Below, in pieces: positions 24,632 through 34,864 of a stretch of DNA of 64,000 nucleotides. This DNA comes from Lomentospora prolificans (Eukaryota; Ascomycota; Sordariomycetes; Microascales; Microascaceae), in NCBI GenBank assembly GCA_029532625.1, contig JARFXM010000003.1, positions 1,426,001 through 1,490,000 of the forward strand. The letters are read 5' to 3'. A program made the translations under genes and the position numbers. How positions within the stretch are numbered: the stretch's first letter is position 1; each line of letters starts with the position of its first letter. Below the pieces are notes generated by a model that was not told the DNA's origin, did not search any database, and saw nothing but the letters and a program-made list of their open reading frames with translations.

Positions 24632-25758
24632 ATGGCTCCCAAAACCTCTAGCGGCAACTTGGCTGAGCAGGTAGCCAGTCCGAGGATCGTCCCTATGAAG
24701 GTGATTGTCTGCGGCCTGATGAGGACAGGAACACTCAGTTCGTATCATCCCTCTACCCTCCCTTTCGTCCAGGATCTAGGAAGAACTATATACAAATCTT
24801 CCCCTATCTCTCTCTTGTACTCTGATCTCACAGTTTGAAGCTGACGTTGTTGCATGACAGGCATGAGAGCTGCACTGAGGCAGCTTGGCATCCACGACGT
24901 CTACCACATGCAAACCACCGGGACTAACCCCGAAGACATCCCTCACTGGATGCGAGCCATAGACGCCAAATACAACGGCATCGGTCACTTTGGCCGCGAA
25001 GACTGGGACATGATCCTTGGCACGTACCAGGTAAGAAAACGACGATCCCAAAACAAAACCAAAAAACTGTGTCCTCACTTGGCATAAAAAAAAAAAAAAA
25101 AAGAATTTCCTCCCCCTAAATCCTCACCAGTAGTTCCAATCTCACACATACACACCAGGCCACGACGGATGTGCCGGCATCCTTCTTCGGAACCGAACTA
25201 GCCGCCGCCTACCCCGAAGCCAAAGTCATCATCCTCAACCGCGAGCGCGAAAAGTGGTATGAGTCGTGTCTGTCCTCGATCCACGCAGCCTTCAGCTCGC
25301 TCTCGCTCTTCGACAAGATGCTCATCGTGCTCTTCGACCCGACCCTCCGCGAGTTCGGCATGTTCATGCACAAGATCAACACACAGGTGCAGGGGTTCCA
25401 GTGGCCCGAGAAGGCCAAGGCGCTCGCCTTCTTCGACAGGTACTACAGCGAGTGGAGGACCAAGATCCCGCGCGACCGCGTGCTAGAGTACCGCGTGCAG
25501 GACGGGTGGGGCCCGCTGTGCGAGCACCTGGGCGTCCCCGTGCCGACGGTGGTCGTGGACGAGCAAGTGGTGGAGGCACCGTTCCCGCGGTTGAATGACG
25601 GGGCGTCGATGAGGGCGGCGGCGCAGATTAAGATGAGGCAGATGCGCGGAAGAGTGTTTAAGAGGTTGGCGGGGTGGGCGCAGACGGCGGTGTTGGTTCT
25701 GTTGGTGGCGCATGTTTGGTATACGAGGAGGTCGAACCATGGCGTTTCGGAGCAGTGA
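24632..25758 (+). CDS. P-loop sulfotransferase-like protein with C-terminal membrane segment
   Basis: Three exons, 24632-24737, 24861-25030 and 25159-25758, give 291 aa. The first junction restores MRTGTLSMRAALRQLG with a split Ser codon. The motif VIVCGLMRTGT resembles the PAPS-binding 5'-phosphosulfate loop of the fungal Sulfotransfer_4 family. VIILNREREKWYES and the TYQATTDVPASFFG block fit the same fold. Members are often mislabelled NAD-dependent epimerase/dehydratase in databases. A hydrophobic stretch near the C-terminus (AQTAVLVLLVAHVWY, then basic residues) suggests a tail anchor, so the enzyme may act at an ER or other endomembrane. The acceptor substrate is unknown. Intron 2 contains a 17-nt A run (25086-25102). 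Confidence 0.85.
25086..25102 (+). repeat. Poly(A) run in intron
   Basis: Seventeen consecutive A residues occur inside intron 2 of the sulfotransferase-like gene. Confidence 0.95.
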
Positions 25759-26566
25759 GGGCTAAACTGTGGGTTGTGGATCTTGGTGGCGATTGGAGAG
25801 GGAGATGGAGAGAGAGACCTTAGTTTGTGACTTTGAGGGTTTGGAGTGGGATGCTCGATTGACATCCTGGAGCGCGCATCTACTGTCGAGGCGAGGTATG
25901 GACAGGTTTCTGCGAAAGCTCCCAAGGCTTCTCACAACGCCTAGTAGTCAGCTGTGATATGGCTAAAGATGGAGACATTGGCGTCTTTGCAGAACTCAGG
26001 ACTTTGCTAGCCGGTGGCAGCACACACGATAACCCGCGCGCGCGTCTAGCACAGTGAATTTCCATAACTTCAATGTCGTCGAATCCCTGACGACGATAAG
26101 TGTCTTGCTCGGACCATCTTCTCGTAATGCCCAATCCAATAGCATCGATATCAGCAGAAAGGACCCAAAGCATAGTATGCTCCCCTGAACTTGCAAGAAA
26201 ACCTCCCGTCTTTCGATCCCAAACCAAAGGATCTCATCCATTTCAACACGACACTTTTGAGAAATGGGTACGGCCGTACACATGTATCTCCAAAATGAAA
26301 AAGCTCCCACAAACGCTTTACGACGCATCATGCCACTCACACATCGCGGCAAGCCAAGACACGGCTCGCAGTAGTAAACACTGAGAAGGCAGTGCGACTT
26401 GAACTCCCGCTCCAAGATATCGCCGGATTTTGGAGAGTGTTCGTGGGCGAGGTGCAAATCAATTATGAATCGCCAGGGTCAGCACATGTCGGGGATCCGG
26501 AATCTGGAAGGGTAGCCTTCGGAGGAGATGCTAGGAAAGGCGACGAGAGCAATTCACGACTTCTAG
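25759..26566. other. Intergenic, no supported gene
   Basis: A 153-codon minus-strand frame (26457-25996) exists, but it shows no domain, signal peptide or codon bias. I see nothing else up to the TATA element at 26567. Confidence 0.5.
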
Positions 26567-26577
26567 TCTATAAAAGG
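26567..26577 (+). promoter_or_regulatory. TATA element before the short secreted-peptide gene
   Basis: TCTATAAAAGG is a near-perfect TATA box 101-111 nt upstream of the ATG at 26678. Confidence 0.55.
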
Positions 26578-26677
26578 CCCCGGATGCCCTTCTCGATTTG
26601 CCAACTAAACAACAAGACACCTCACCTTTTGCACAAACCAAGCACCCATCGCGAACCATTCCAAACTCCCACCAACA

Positions 26678-26752
26678 ATGAGGCCTTCATTCCTCATCGC
26701 TATCCTCTCCGCTGCCATCACCGTCTCGGCCGGTTGCCAACAAGTTGAGTAG
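26678..26752 (+). CDS. Start of a small secreted peptide gene (model incomplete)
   Basis: The frame MRPSFLIAILSAAITVSAGC, followed by QQVE and a stop, is a textbook signal peptide. Codons are strongly C-ending, as in real genes nearby. A TATA box sits about 105 nt upstream and the ATG context is ACCAACAATG. Translation as written is only 24 aa, which suggests that CAACAA is followed by an intron (GTTGAG donor at 26744). Acceptors ending at 26804 (ACAAG) or at the CACCAG near 26831 would both keep the frame open to AATGTAAGG-TGA, giving a peptide of roughly 40-50 aa. The donor is weak and the second exon is uncertain. I recognise no family. Confidence 0.4.
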   Translation: MRPSFLIAILSAAITVSAGCQQVE

Positions 26753-26804
26753 CTGCCCTTGGGGCAATTAGCTAGCTCTGATTCCTCGAGTTCCGGTTTA
26801 CAAG

Positions 26805-27476
26805 TTGAATTCGGGTGAATATCACCAGTGTCATACCGCTTATTCTTTGGTGTCTATGAGCTATGTTACGTTTCAGAATGTAAGGTGACGGTTGAGAAGT
26901 AACATGCTGTCCCTGGGGTTAACCTTTCTTTACGGCGCAGTTCGCCCTGGCTTTTGAATACTTGTACGCGATATGCTTCGAAGAAAGATGGTTCAATAAA
27001 ATACACAATATGACACTTCCTCACGTATCATACGTGTATAGGAAGGTGGCGAGCTACGAGCCCAAGCGAAGCACAAGGTTAGACATCACAATCAGTATAG
27101 CATCATTTACACCACTACAGCACTTTTCTAAACGCATACTCTCATTTCCTACACCTCCAGTAGTATACAGGTGAAAAAGATTTCCTCCATGGGGAAAAAA
27201 AGAAGGAAAGTAGATATATATATATATAAAAAAAAAAAAAAAAAAGAACGCCAATAATGTTGCCCAATTACCTTCCCTCAAGGTATTTTGATTGATAACT
27301 CCAACAAATGTTCAGGTCCGTAAATGGCAGTATGAAAATCAAGAGGTCGATATGCCTTCAACGCCTCGAAACTCCGTTAACCCGTCGCTTTCCCTCATGA
27401 TGACCTGGCCGATGTCCCTCTGGCAGCTTGATGAAAATGCTTCGATACTTCATGATGGATCTTCCTCATGGCGTCA
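26805..27476. other. Intergenic with AT repeats
   Basis: This is AT-rich spacer with a TA repeat and long A run at 27214-27245. I see no gene beyond a possible second exon of the preceding small gene. Confidence 0.5.
27214..27245. repeat. (TA)n followed by poly(A)
   Basis: About seven TA dinucleotides run directly into an A18 tract. Confidence 0.95.
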
Positions 27477-27941
27477 CTAAGGCGGGCAGTTGATCAAGCT
27501 GGGGTTGAGTTCCTGGCCGATGGCGAAGATGGGTAGGCACTTGGTGTTCTTATCACACACAATGTTAGGAAGCACTTGAGCAGAGACTCCCAGAGGCATC
27601 ACGTACCTGTACACAGTCTTGGAAAACATTGCCAAGGTCATCGCCCTTGAACGGCGTGCCTTCAGGGCTATCGCATCCTCCGATCTACAAAGGTCCAAGT
27701 CAGACAAAACATTCCTCGAGAAAAGTACAGATGGGAGGAGATTGCATACCTCATCGCAAGAATTCTCGAGGCATGCGCACGCGCAATCTGTGAGCTCGAG
27801 CTCAATCAAGCTTCCATTTGGGCAAGCTCCAATTGTCACTGTGCATCCTGCCGATTGCCGGGGCGCCGAGTTGATTGGAGAGGCGGCGACTTGAGGAAGC
27901 ATAACGGCCACAAGGCCGACGATGCTTAGAGGGAGTTGCAT
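27477..27941 (-). CDS. Small secreted cysteine-rich protein (10 Cys)
   Basis: Three exons, read right to left as 27941-27750, 27684-27607 and 27539-27477, give about 110 aa. An alternative acceptor would start exon 3 at 27548, adding NTK. All introns are phase 0: GTATGC...TTGTAG and GTACGT...CTAACA...AAG. A signal peptide (MQLPLSIVGLVAVMLPQVAA) is followed by a mature part with ten cysteines, including a CACAC cluster, NSC, GGC, QDC, a KC near the start of exon 3 and a final NC before PP and the stop. Removing the introns deletes the extra Cys and basic residues seen in the unspliced frame and yields a coherent acidic sequence with CDSPEGTPFKGDDLGNVFQ. Length, signal peptide and even Cys number fit an apoplastic small secreted protein. 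I recognise no named family and assign no function. Confidence 0.7.
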   Translation of the reverse strand: MQLPLSIVGLVAVMLPQVAASPINSAPRQSAGCTVTIGACPNGSLIELELTDCACACLENSCDEVCNLLPSVLFSRNVLSDLDLCRSEDAIALKARRSRAMTLAMFSKTVYRYVMPLGVSAQVLPNIVCDKNTKCLPIFAIGQELNPSLINCPP

Positions 27942-30566
27942 GCTGATGATATCTCGTTCGACTAATTGACTCTTCTGGAGAGATGTGATGGCAAAAAAAA
28001 AAAAAGAAAAGGAGGGGGTGGGTGCGCGGTTGAGAACAGTGGACTCGGTGCGAACTACAAATTTTTCGTTCAAGTGTTGGCGCTAAGTTGCTTTTCTTTG
28101 ACGTGGGCCTCTGGTGTGACCCAGACGATAGTCTCAATAGCCTGCCTTCACGATGCTTCCCGCGTGTAAGAGCAAAATGATAGAGAGCTATGGATGGCTT
28201 AAAGAAAAAGGAGTGTGCGTTCGGTGCCGATAGACTGATTCGGTGCAGATAAAAGGAATAAATCCGGGAGCTCGGGAGACAAGAGAAAAGCCCTGCGAGG
28301 GATTTCCAAAGCATTTTATCCTGTGCAAGGCGCAAAAATACATCTTGGCCCGCCGTCGCCGAGGAGTGGAAGGGAAGAGGGTGCAATATATCGCGATATT
28401 GCGATTTCATTAACAATGTAGATTAAAAATGCGGAAACGAGCAAAGCTGTTTCGCTGGTTTTCCTATTCCGGATCAATTAGAGCAACGAGGAGAGAAAAG
28501 CGTGGTGGAACACAATTATCCGCCTCTCGCCGGTTGCCAACTAGCGGGAGGACCTTGGTCGAGCTGGAAGATGCATTTCTATACTTTCTCTGTCTCTTAA
28601 TTAACAAATCCGTGGTTCGTTAAGCTGAGATATATCGGATCGCTCCATCGAGGGGATTTTTTGTTCTTATAATGTGGGTTTAGAGTGAGTTCGGCATCCT
28701 GGAATAGAAACAGGCCCACGACGGCGCAAAGTGAACTAGGTTCGGTATGCCGTCTCCAGATTTAGAAGCACGACGGCTCTTCCGTGCCTGGTTTTCAACG
28801 AATATTGATCGTCATGTTCTCGAGATTCGAGTTAGGCTGAGAAGAAGAGACTAGCTGAAGAATTCGGTGTTAAGGCGTACGGATGGATGCACACAACTGG
28901 ACTACCTTCCGTTTTGAGAGTAGAACGACCACCACCCGAATCCGGAATCATCCTTGTCAGCCCCAAGAATAGAAGCTGATCACCAGCTCATCCTCCCGGG
29001 GTTTGCTCTCGGCGATGCTACCTCCTTGGCGGACCGTCGGAGGCTATCGCGAAACCCTCATCACCCAGTCATCCGATGCCACCGTATGATTCCTCCGACT
29101 TGTTCTCCGAGCCAGTCCGGGGGGAACACCTAGCCGTTGTTATGATCTCGCACGCCTTTACCGAGGCCGATGAAGATCCTTCTGTGTGACCCTCTTGAAA
29201 CAAGACCTTCTTCTCTTCCAATTCGCCTACTATGCACTGGGATCCCCGTATATTCTAAACGACCCAACAAGCATCAGCGTGACCCGAAGAAATGCTCAAC
29301 CCGCTGCCTCGCGAATGCCAGTCCCGGGGGAAGCAAACATGCGGCGGAACAGGCGACTCTCATGGTAGAAACTTCAAGACAAGCCAATGAGACTCGCCGA
29401 AGGGTGGCCTTGGCTACTTCAGGCTGAATGGCTCTTTGCTGGTGGGTGTGCTACTTGGCAGAGAACAGCGCCCTCTGTTTTCCTTGGGCCGGACATCCAC
29501 CGTGCCGTTTTCCTACTTTATATTGACGTCGCCACCGTGGGTCGACCAACCGTGGCTGCCACAGACGCACACCTCTTCCCGGTTGCTAATAGTAATCATC
29601 AACCATCACGGCTTGCGGCCGACGACGGACGGAATACGACCTCGGGGAGCAACAATCCTCACCCCAAACGTTCTGCCATTACCGAAAGGTTCCCAATGAT
29701 CGATTAGAGAAGAACCGGCTTCAGGAAATTTGCCGGCAAGTGGGCCCCAGGGCCCAGTAGGAGAGATAGGACATGACCGAGTTCATTTTGTCCGCCTTTC
29801 GTGCCCGTCGGAGCCTTTTGTCATACCGACCCGCAAGCGCTTTAAATAGAACAAGCCATTTGCGTTTCCGGGTTATAGAGCTTCCATCTTGCTAGTTTGG
29901 GTCTCGGCCTAGCGATTGCAACGCGAACGACGGTGTTTGCTCAAGAGCTTCCCTTGAGGCCCTAGATCTTTCAGTCAGACACCAACAGATACGCGAATGG
30001 CTCCCCCCTCCCCGGCCGGCCCGGGCTCCAAGTATTGGGAGCCGAAATGAGGGTGTGATATGAGTATTGCTCGTGTATGCGCGGTGTCAATACCAAGCGA
30101 AGGCGATGTCCCTCATGGCGAGACCAAGTCCCACGAGGGAGTGCCGGATGATGCATGAAGGGCGGCGTCGATCCGATCAAGCGGTCGACGCTTCGGTAAT
30201 TCCATTCACATGGCTGCCAGGAGAATCGTATGGAACCATGAGGACTCCAATTCGTTGTGCTAAGCTTCTCTCACCTTCTAAGCCGAGATACCTGCGAAGC
30301 CCGTGGCCTGCATAGCTAATGAAGGGAGGGGACTGTGACTGGGCTAATCGCTCCGAGGCTAACAGTTTGAAGTTTGCTATAACTGCTTATATTTCGGTTC
30401 TACCGTCGTCCATTTGCTCACCTGAACCTTTCATCAGCTGGCCTTTAGAGGAGAGACAAGACACGCTCTCCTTCAAACGGCCAGGGTTGCGTTGCAGAGT
30501 ATCAAGATCGTGCGAGACTGGTGGAAATTTACTATAGGAGCAATAGAAATTTGCTGAATGATGGAA
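27942..30566. other. Intergenic, no supported gene
   Basis: Short frames only. The segment 28430-29900 has no splice or codon support on either strand. Confidence 0.5.
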
Positions 30567-30574
30567 TATAAAAA
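30567..30574 (+). promoter_or_regulatory. TATA element for glycosylasparaginase gene
   Basis: TATAAAAA lies about 180 nt upstream of the ATG at 30752. Confidence 0.4.
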
Positions 30575-30751
30575 TTGGCCCGGAAATGAGGGTTGTCGAG
30601 CGTACGGGCCTTATTCCGTGATAATGGGTCGCGTTTCTAAAGTTGATGTTCTGAACGCGGTCGTGATCTCCCCCAAAATACCCCAACCCCACCTTTAACC
30701 TTGTCCCGTCTCACACCTCACCAAACCCACCCCAGCCCAACAAAGAGAAAA

Positions 30752-31813
30752 ATGCACAACCAAATCCTGTGCCTCCTTTCCCTCCTCCCCCCGGCGCTAG
30801 CGCTCCCCTCCCCCGGCCTCCCCTTCGTGATCAACACCTGGGGTGGCCCCTTCACCTCCGCCACCGACGCTGCCTATACCTCCCTCCTGTCCTCAAGTAC
30901 CACATCCGCCCTCGACGCCGTGGAAATCGGGTGCTCCACGTGCGAACGCAACCAATGCGACGGCACGGTAGGCTACGGCGGCTCGCCCGATGAATCCTGC
31001 GAGACCACTCTCGACGCCATGATCATGGACGGCGCGAGCATGAGGATCGGCGCCGTGGCGGGGTTGAGACGCGTCAGGGACGCCGTGGCCGTGGCGCGGC
31101 GCGTGCTAGAGTACACGCAGCATACTATGCTGGCTGGGGACCTGGCGACGGCGTTCGCGGTGGAGAATGGCTTCGCGGAGGAGGATCTGGGGACGGAGGA
31201 CTCCGTCAGGAAGTGCGAGGAGTGGAAGAGGGGCGGGTGCCAGAGTAATTTTAGGGTGAATGTCACGCCGGATCCGAGCACTTCCTGCGGGCCGTACGAG
31301 CCGATTCCCTTGGGTGGTGGGGAGAGTGCGATGTCGGCTAGGCACGCACCAAGGGCGTCGAGGCGGTCGCATGATACGATTTCGATGATTGCGATTGACG
31401 GCGAGGGAAGGATGGCGGCGGGGACTTCGACGAATGGGGCGTCGCACAAGATTCCTGGCCGGATTGGAGACGGTCCAATCCCCGGGAGCGGATCCTATGT
31501 CGACAGTGACGTTGGTGGATGCGGTGCGACCGGCGACGGGGATATCATGATGCGGTTCCTCCCATGTTACCAGGCGGTCGAGAACCTCCGGAATGGCATG
31601 AGCGCGACCGAGGCGGCGGAAGATGCGGTCAAAAGGATGGTGAGGAAAAATCCCGGGATCATGAGCGGAATCGTCGTCGTGGATAAGGAGGGGAGACACG
31701 GCGGAGCGGCTTCGGGATGGACGTTTACGTATGCTTTCCGGGGCGGCGAGATGAATGCCACGGAGGTGGTGACGGTGCAGCCCGTGGATGCGGTGCTTGT
31801 CAAGCAGTTCTAG
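30752..31813 (+). CDS. N4-(beta-N-acetylglucosaminyl)-L-asparaginase (glycosylasparaginase)
   Basis: This is a single-exon gene for 353 aa. It is an N-terminal-nucleophile hydrolase that cleaves the GlcNAc-Asn bond in the last step of N-glycoprotein breakdown, probably in the vacuole or outside the cell. A signal peptide covers about residues 1-18 (MHNQILCLLSLLPPALAL). The family's self-cleavage site is visible as SHD|T, making Thr209 the new N-terminal nucleophile of the beta chain. Downstream GTSTNGASHKIPGRIGDGP and GCGATGDGD are the conserved substrate-binding segments. DAVEIGCSTCE and GYGGSPDE in the alpha chain also match. Cysteines in pairs suggest disulfides. The start is the ATG opening the signal peptide; an in-frame TTG 51 nt upstream is not needed. 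Confidence 0.93.
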   Translation: MHNQILCLLSLLPPALALPSPGLPFVINTWGGPFTSATDAAYTSLLSSSTTSALDAVEIGCSTCERNQCDGTVGYGGSPDESCETTLDAMIMDGASMRIGAVAGLRRVRDAVAVARRVLEYTQHTMLAGDLATAFAVENGFAEEDLGTEDSVRKCEEWKRGGCQSNFRVNVTPDPSTSCGPYEPIPLGGGESAMSARHAPRASRRSHDTISMIAIDGEGRMAAGTSTNGASHKIPGRIGDGPIPGSGSYVDSDVGGCGATGDGDIMMRFLPCYQAVENLRNGMSATEAAEDAVKRMVRKNPGIMSGIVVVDKEGRHGGAASGWTFTYAFRGGEMNATEVVTVQPVDAVLVKQF

Positions 31814-32581
31814 AAGGGCTTGTGTGGCGGACTTTACGACTTGAATGATGTATACGGTTTGCTCCGGTTCGATGTATGATATTACACTACGCTGTTTCGT
31901 TCGAACGCCACAGTATATTATGAGTATATACAATAACTCCATTTATTCGACATCAACCTCCTCAATCCATGGCCATTGCTTGCCCCTTTCCTAGCGCCAC
32001 TGCAAACTTGGTCTTCTACTTTTCCTCGGTCTATTTGAGCATTGACACACACTGTAATGCACTGGGGAAATGTCATATTTAAGTCTAAACGAGATCCGGG
32101 ATATTAGTCGGCTTCATTCGAGCCTTGGTCAACCTGTAAGCTGATAAGCTCCAAGCTTCGACGCTAGCGGGACTAGGACGGTCGTGTGGGGAAGCTCTCC
32201 AAAACCGCCGGCTGGGCAATGGCAGTGAGCTCGGTGAGAGCTTGTCATCCACCACAGAGGATCCAAGGTCGCTCCATTCATTTGATACATCAATGATGTA
32301 CCATGCCGACACAACCCGCTAGCTAAGCCGTCAAGCCGAGGGCCCCAAACCAGCTCCGCTGCTCAAAAATAAAATAAAATAAAATAAAAAACACAACAAC
32401 GTCATCATTGCACAAAAGCTTCCTCAGGAACAAAGAAGCATCCTGGACACTTTGGCAAGAGCTACCCACACAACCAAAACCAGCTCAATCACCCCAAGCC
32501 AATTGAGCTAAAAAGAAAACAAAAACCGGGCCATCCATAGCCAGGCCAAGCTTCTGGAACTTTTACAACTCATCACCAAAT
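31814..32581. other. Intergenic spacer with pentanucleotide repeat
   Basis: No gene is seen. The spacer holds an AAAAT repeat (32365-32391) about 190 nt before the hydratase start codon and an A/C-rich leader. Confidence 0.6.
32365..32391. repeat. (AAAAT)n pentanucleotide repeat
   Basis: About five units in the presumed promoter of the hydratase gene. Confidence 0.9.
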
Positions 32582-33686
32582 ATGCCTCCTCGCACGCTCC
32601 TCCAGCTAGGCGCCCGCGCCCCCGTCCGGCTCACGGCCAACCTCACCGCCCGCCGCTTCTACGCCGCGCAGTCTGCCTCCGAGCCGCTCATCCGCGTGAC
32701 GAACCTGCCCGCCCCCGGATCGGGCCATATCCGCGTGCTCGAGCTCAACAGGCCCGAGGCGCGCAACGCCATCTCGCGCGCGCTGCTGGCATCGCTGAGG
32801 GAGGAGATTGACGCCGTGCACAGGCAATACGGCGAGAACGGCGAGGAGCTGCCGCCCAAGAAGATCTTTGGGGGCGCTGCGGGCGTGGATCAGAAGGGAC
32901 CTACGAGGGCTGTGGTGCTGGCTAGTGCGGTTGAGTCGTGCTTTTGCGCCGGTGCGGATTTGAAGGAGCGCAGGGGCTTCTCCAGAGAAGAGTGCGTATT
33001 ATTACCCCAGGCCCTGTTTTTCCTTTCTTTTTTTCTTCTTCTTCTTCTTCTTCTTCTGGAAACCCGGCGGATTGGACTGACACAGCTTTGTCTATAGGAC
33101 CGAGGGTTTCTTAGCAAACCTTCGCTCGACCCTTAGCGCCCTCTCTGCAATTCCCGTTCCCACCATCAGCGCCATCTCCTCCCTAGCCCTCGGCGGCGGT
33201 CTCGAGCTCGCCCTCGCCACCCACTTCCGCGTCTTCTCTTCCAACGCCATCGTGGGACTTCCCGAGACCCGTCTTGGCATAATCCCCGGTGCCGGCGGCA
33301 CCTACCGTCTCCCCGCCCTCATCGGCCTGGCCCGCGCGCGAGACCTCATCCTGACGGGTCGCCGCGTGTCCGCCCCCGAAGCCTACTTCCTCGGCATCGC
33401 GGACCGCTTGGTCGAGGTCAAGGAGAATGAAACCGGTGAGGATGGCAAGGAGGATCCCACTCTACTGGCGAGAGCCCAGACGGCCGCGCTCAGCGAGGGC
33501 GTTAGGCTGGCGCTTGAGATCTGCGAGGGCGGTCCCGTTGCTATCAGGGCCGGACTCCAGGCCGTTGCTTGGGCGAGAGAGGAGATTGAGAATAAGATGT
33601 ACGAAAGGGTCGTGGGGACTGAGGACCGCGACGAGGCGTTGAAGGCGTTCCAGGAGAAGAGGAAGCCCATATTCAAGGGCAGGTAG
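32582..33686 (+). CDS. Mitochondrial enoyl-CoA hydratase family protein (methylglutaconyl-CoA hydratase type)
   Basis: Exons 32582-32991 and 33098-33686 give 332 aa. The 106-nt intron has donor GTGCGT, a CTT-repeat polypyrimidine tract, a CTGAC branch and a TATAG acceptor. The basic, Ser/Thr-rich N-terminus (MPPRTLLQLGARAPVRL, then RRFYAAQS) is a likely mitochondrial targeting peptide. Crotonase motifs are intact: AGADLKER forms one side of the oxyanion hole, ALGGGLELALATHFRV carries Glu173, and LPETRLGIIPGAGGT carries Glu193. The 20-residue spacing between the two catalytic glutamates matches true hydratases. Overall layout resembles AUH-type methylglutaconyl-CoA hydratases of leucine breakdown, although a general short-chain enoyl-CoA hydratase role cannot be excluded. 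Confidence 0.9.
33035..33057 (+). repeat. (CTT)n repeat in intron
   Basis: Seven to eight CTT units form the polypyrimidine tract of the hydratase intron, so length variation here could affect splicing. Confidence 0.9.
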
Positions 33687-34736
33687 AGTGCTTGGGTCTT
33701 ATACTGGAATTAGGATCCTATGACAGTAGCCGGGAACCACGCCTGGTTTTGTACGGATATATGGGTTACCGGTGTAGTACTAAGGGCGACAGACTTATGC
33801 TATGGAATTTCGTTTTCTCCGGCAAACACTATTCCAGATCGATCTCCCTAGACAGGGGACAGGGAAGGTGCCACCGAATTGAGAAACAGGTCTAGTAAAA
33901 TAGCTTCATATATGAAGGTCCTGGCCAGGACTCCCAACCGAGCAGCTCAAGCACCAACACTGCAACCAAATACCCTAGTGGTTATTCGGAGCGCTCAAAG
34001 GCTAGAAAAATTGAGATTTTTCGGAGTCTCCGGTGATGAGTCCGGGGTTCGAGTTCGAAACTCTGGAGGAGCAGGGGGGCTTTTTTTTTCCTCCATCATC
34101 CTTACGATGCCAATTTCTTTCTTTTTTCTTTATATATATCATTCTTCTTTTCCATGCACGATCATTTTATTGCTTGCTACCTCGGTGGTGTAGAGTAAAT
34201 AGGCTTGAGCTTTCACCATTATCAAGAAACCTTAGATACAACCCCTACCTCTATATACAGGCTTCGGGCCATCGTGACCGTACTGGTATGTTTGTTTGGA
34301 CGGTGACATACAACGGGTTTACAAGAATTGTTCGATGAATTCTCCGAGGCTGAAAGCCATCCACTGTTGCCATTTGGTGTCCCTCGATGAAATTCCCTTT
34401 ACGCAGGTCCTCAATTCCGTGCCCATCCACATCGTGACAATGGATCATTGATGCGTCGTATCCGCCCATCACTGTGCCACAACCCCATCACAGACCCAGA
34501 GATATCTTCAATTCTCCAAATTTCATGATGTTCCCGGCCCCCCTCTTACACACAAAATAACCCTCCCTTCGCCATCCGTGGGGAACCTATGTGGGTTCCC
34601 CACCCGTCGTAACTCGACCATCTCCTGAGCCGCATGTTTTTGACCATGCGTTGTGGTGCTGGGTGCGCTCATCGAGCATCAACCATGACATCACCACTAA
34701 CGTCATTGCAAGATGCCATGTCTAGAGAACCAAATG
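33687..34736. other. Intergenic spacer
   Basis: No gene is seen. It contains the hairpin-rich, Pol III-like segment at 33973-34089, listed separately. A CCCCT stress-response-like motif lies near 34540, upstream of the LEA-like gene. Confidence 0.5.
33973..34089 (+). other. Hairpin-rich segment with tRNA-like boxes and T-run
   Basis: CCCTAGTGGTTATT resembles the D-arm region of tRNAs, and GGTTCGAGTTC (34046-34056) matches the core of a Pol III B box. Between and after them are three short perfect hairpins: GAAAAAT/ATTTTTC with a TGAG loop (34005-34022), GGAG/CTCC (34023-34031) and GAGTT/AACTC (34051-34063). Nine T (34081-34089), a possible Pol III terminator, follow. I could not fold it into a proper tRNA cloverleaf because the acceptor and T stems do not pair. 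It may be a degenerate tRNA-derived element, an unannotated small RNA, or chance. Confidence 0.25.
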
Positions 34737-34744
34737 TATAAATA
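34737..34744 (+). promoter_or_regulatory. TATA element for LEA-like gene
   Basis: TATAAATA lies about 121-128 nt upstream of the ATG at 34865. Confidence 0.55.
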
Positions 34745-34864
34745 CAGCTGATCGTTACAATTACTTTTGAACTCGTAGACATGCAAAATCCAAATTAAAT
34801 CCTCCGATACAACCCAATTATCGGATTTCTAACCATTACCTTGTACAAATCAAACGTATTCAAA

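Noticed and set aside
33973..34066. A genuine tRNA gene
   Set aside because: The B-box-like sequence is present, but acceptor and T stems do not pair and no anticodon arm of normal geometry can be formed.
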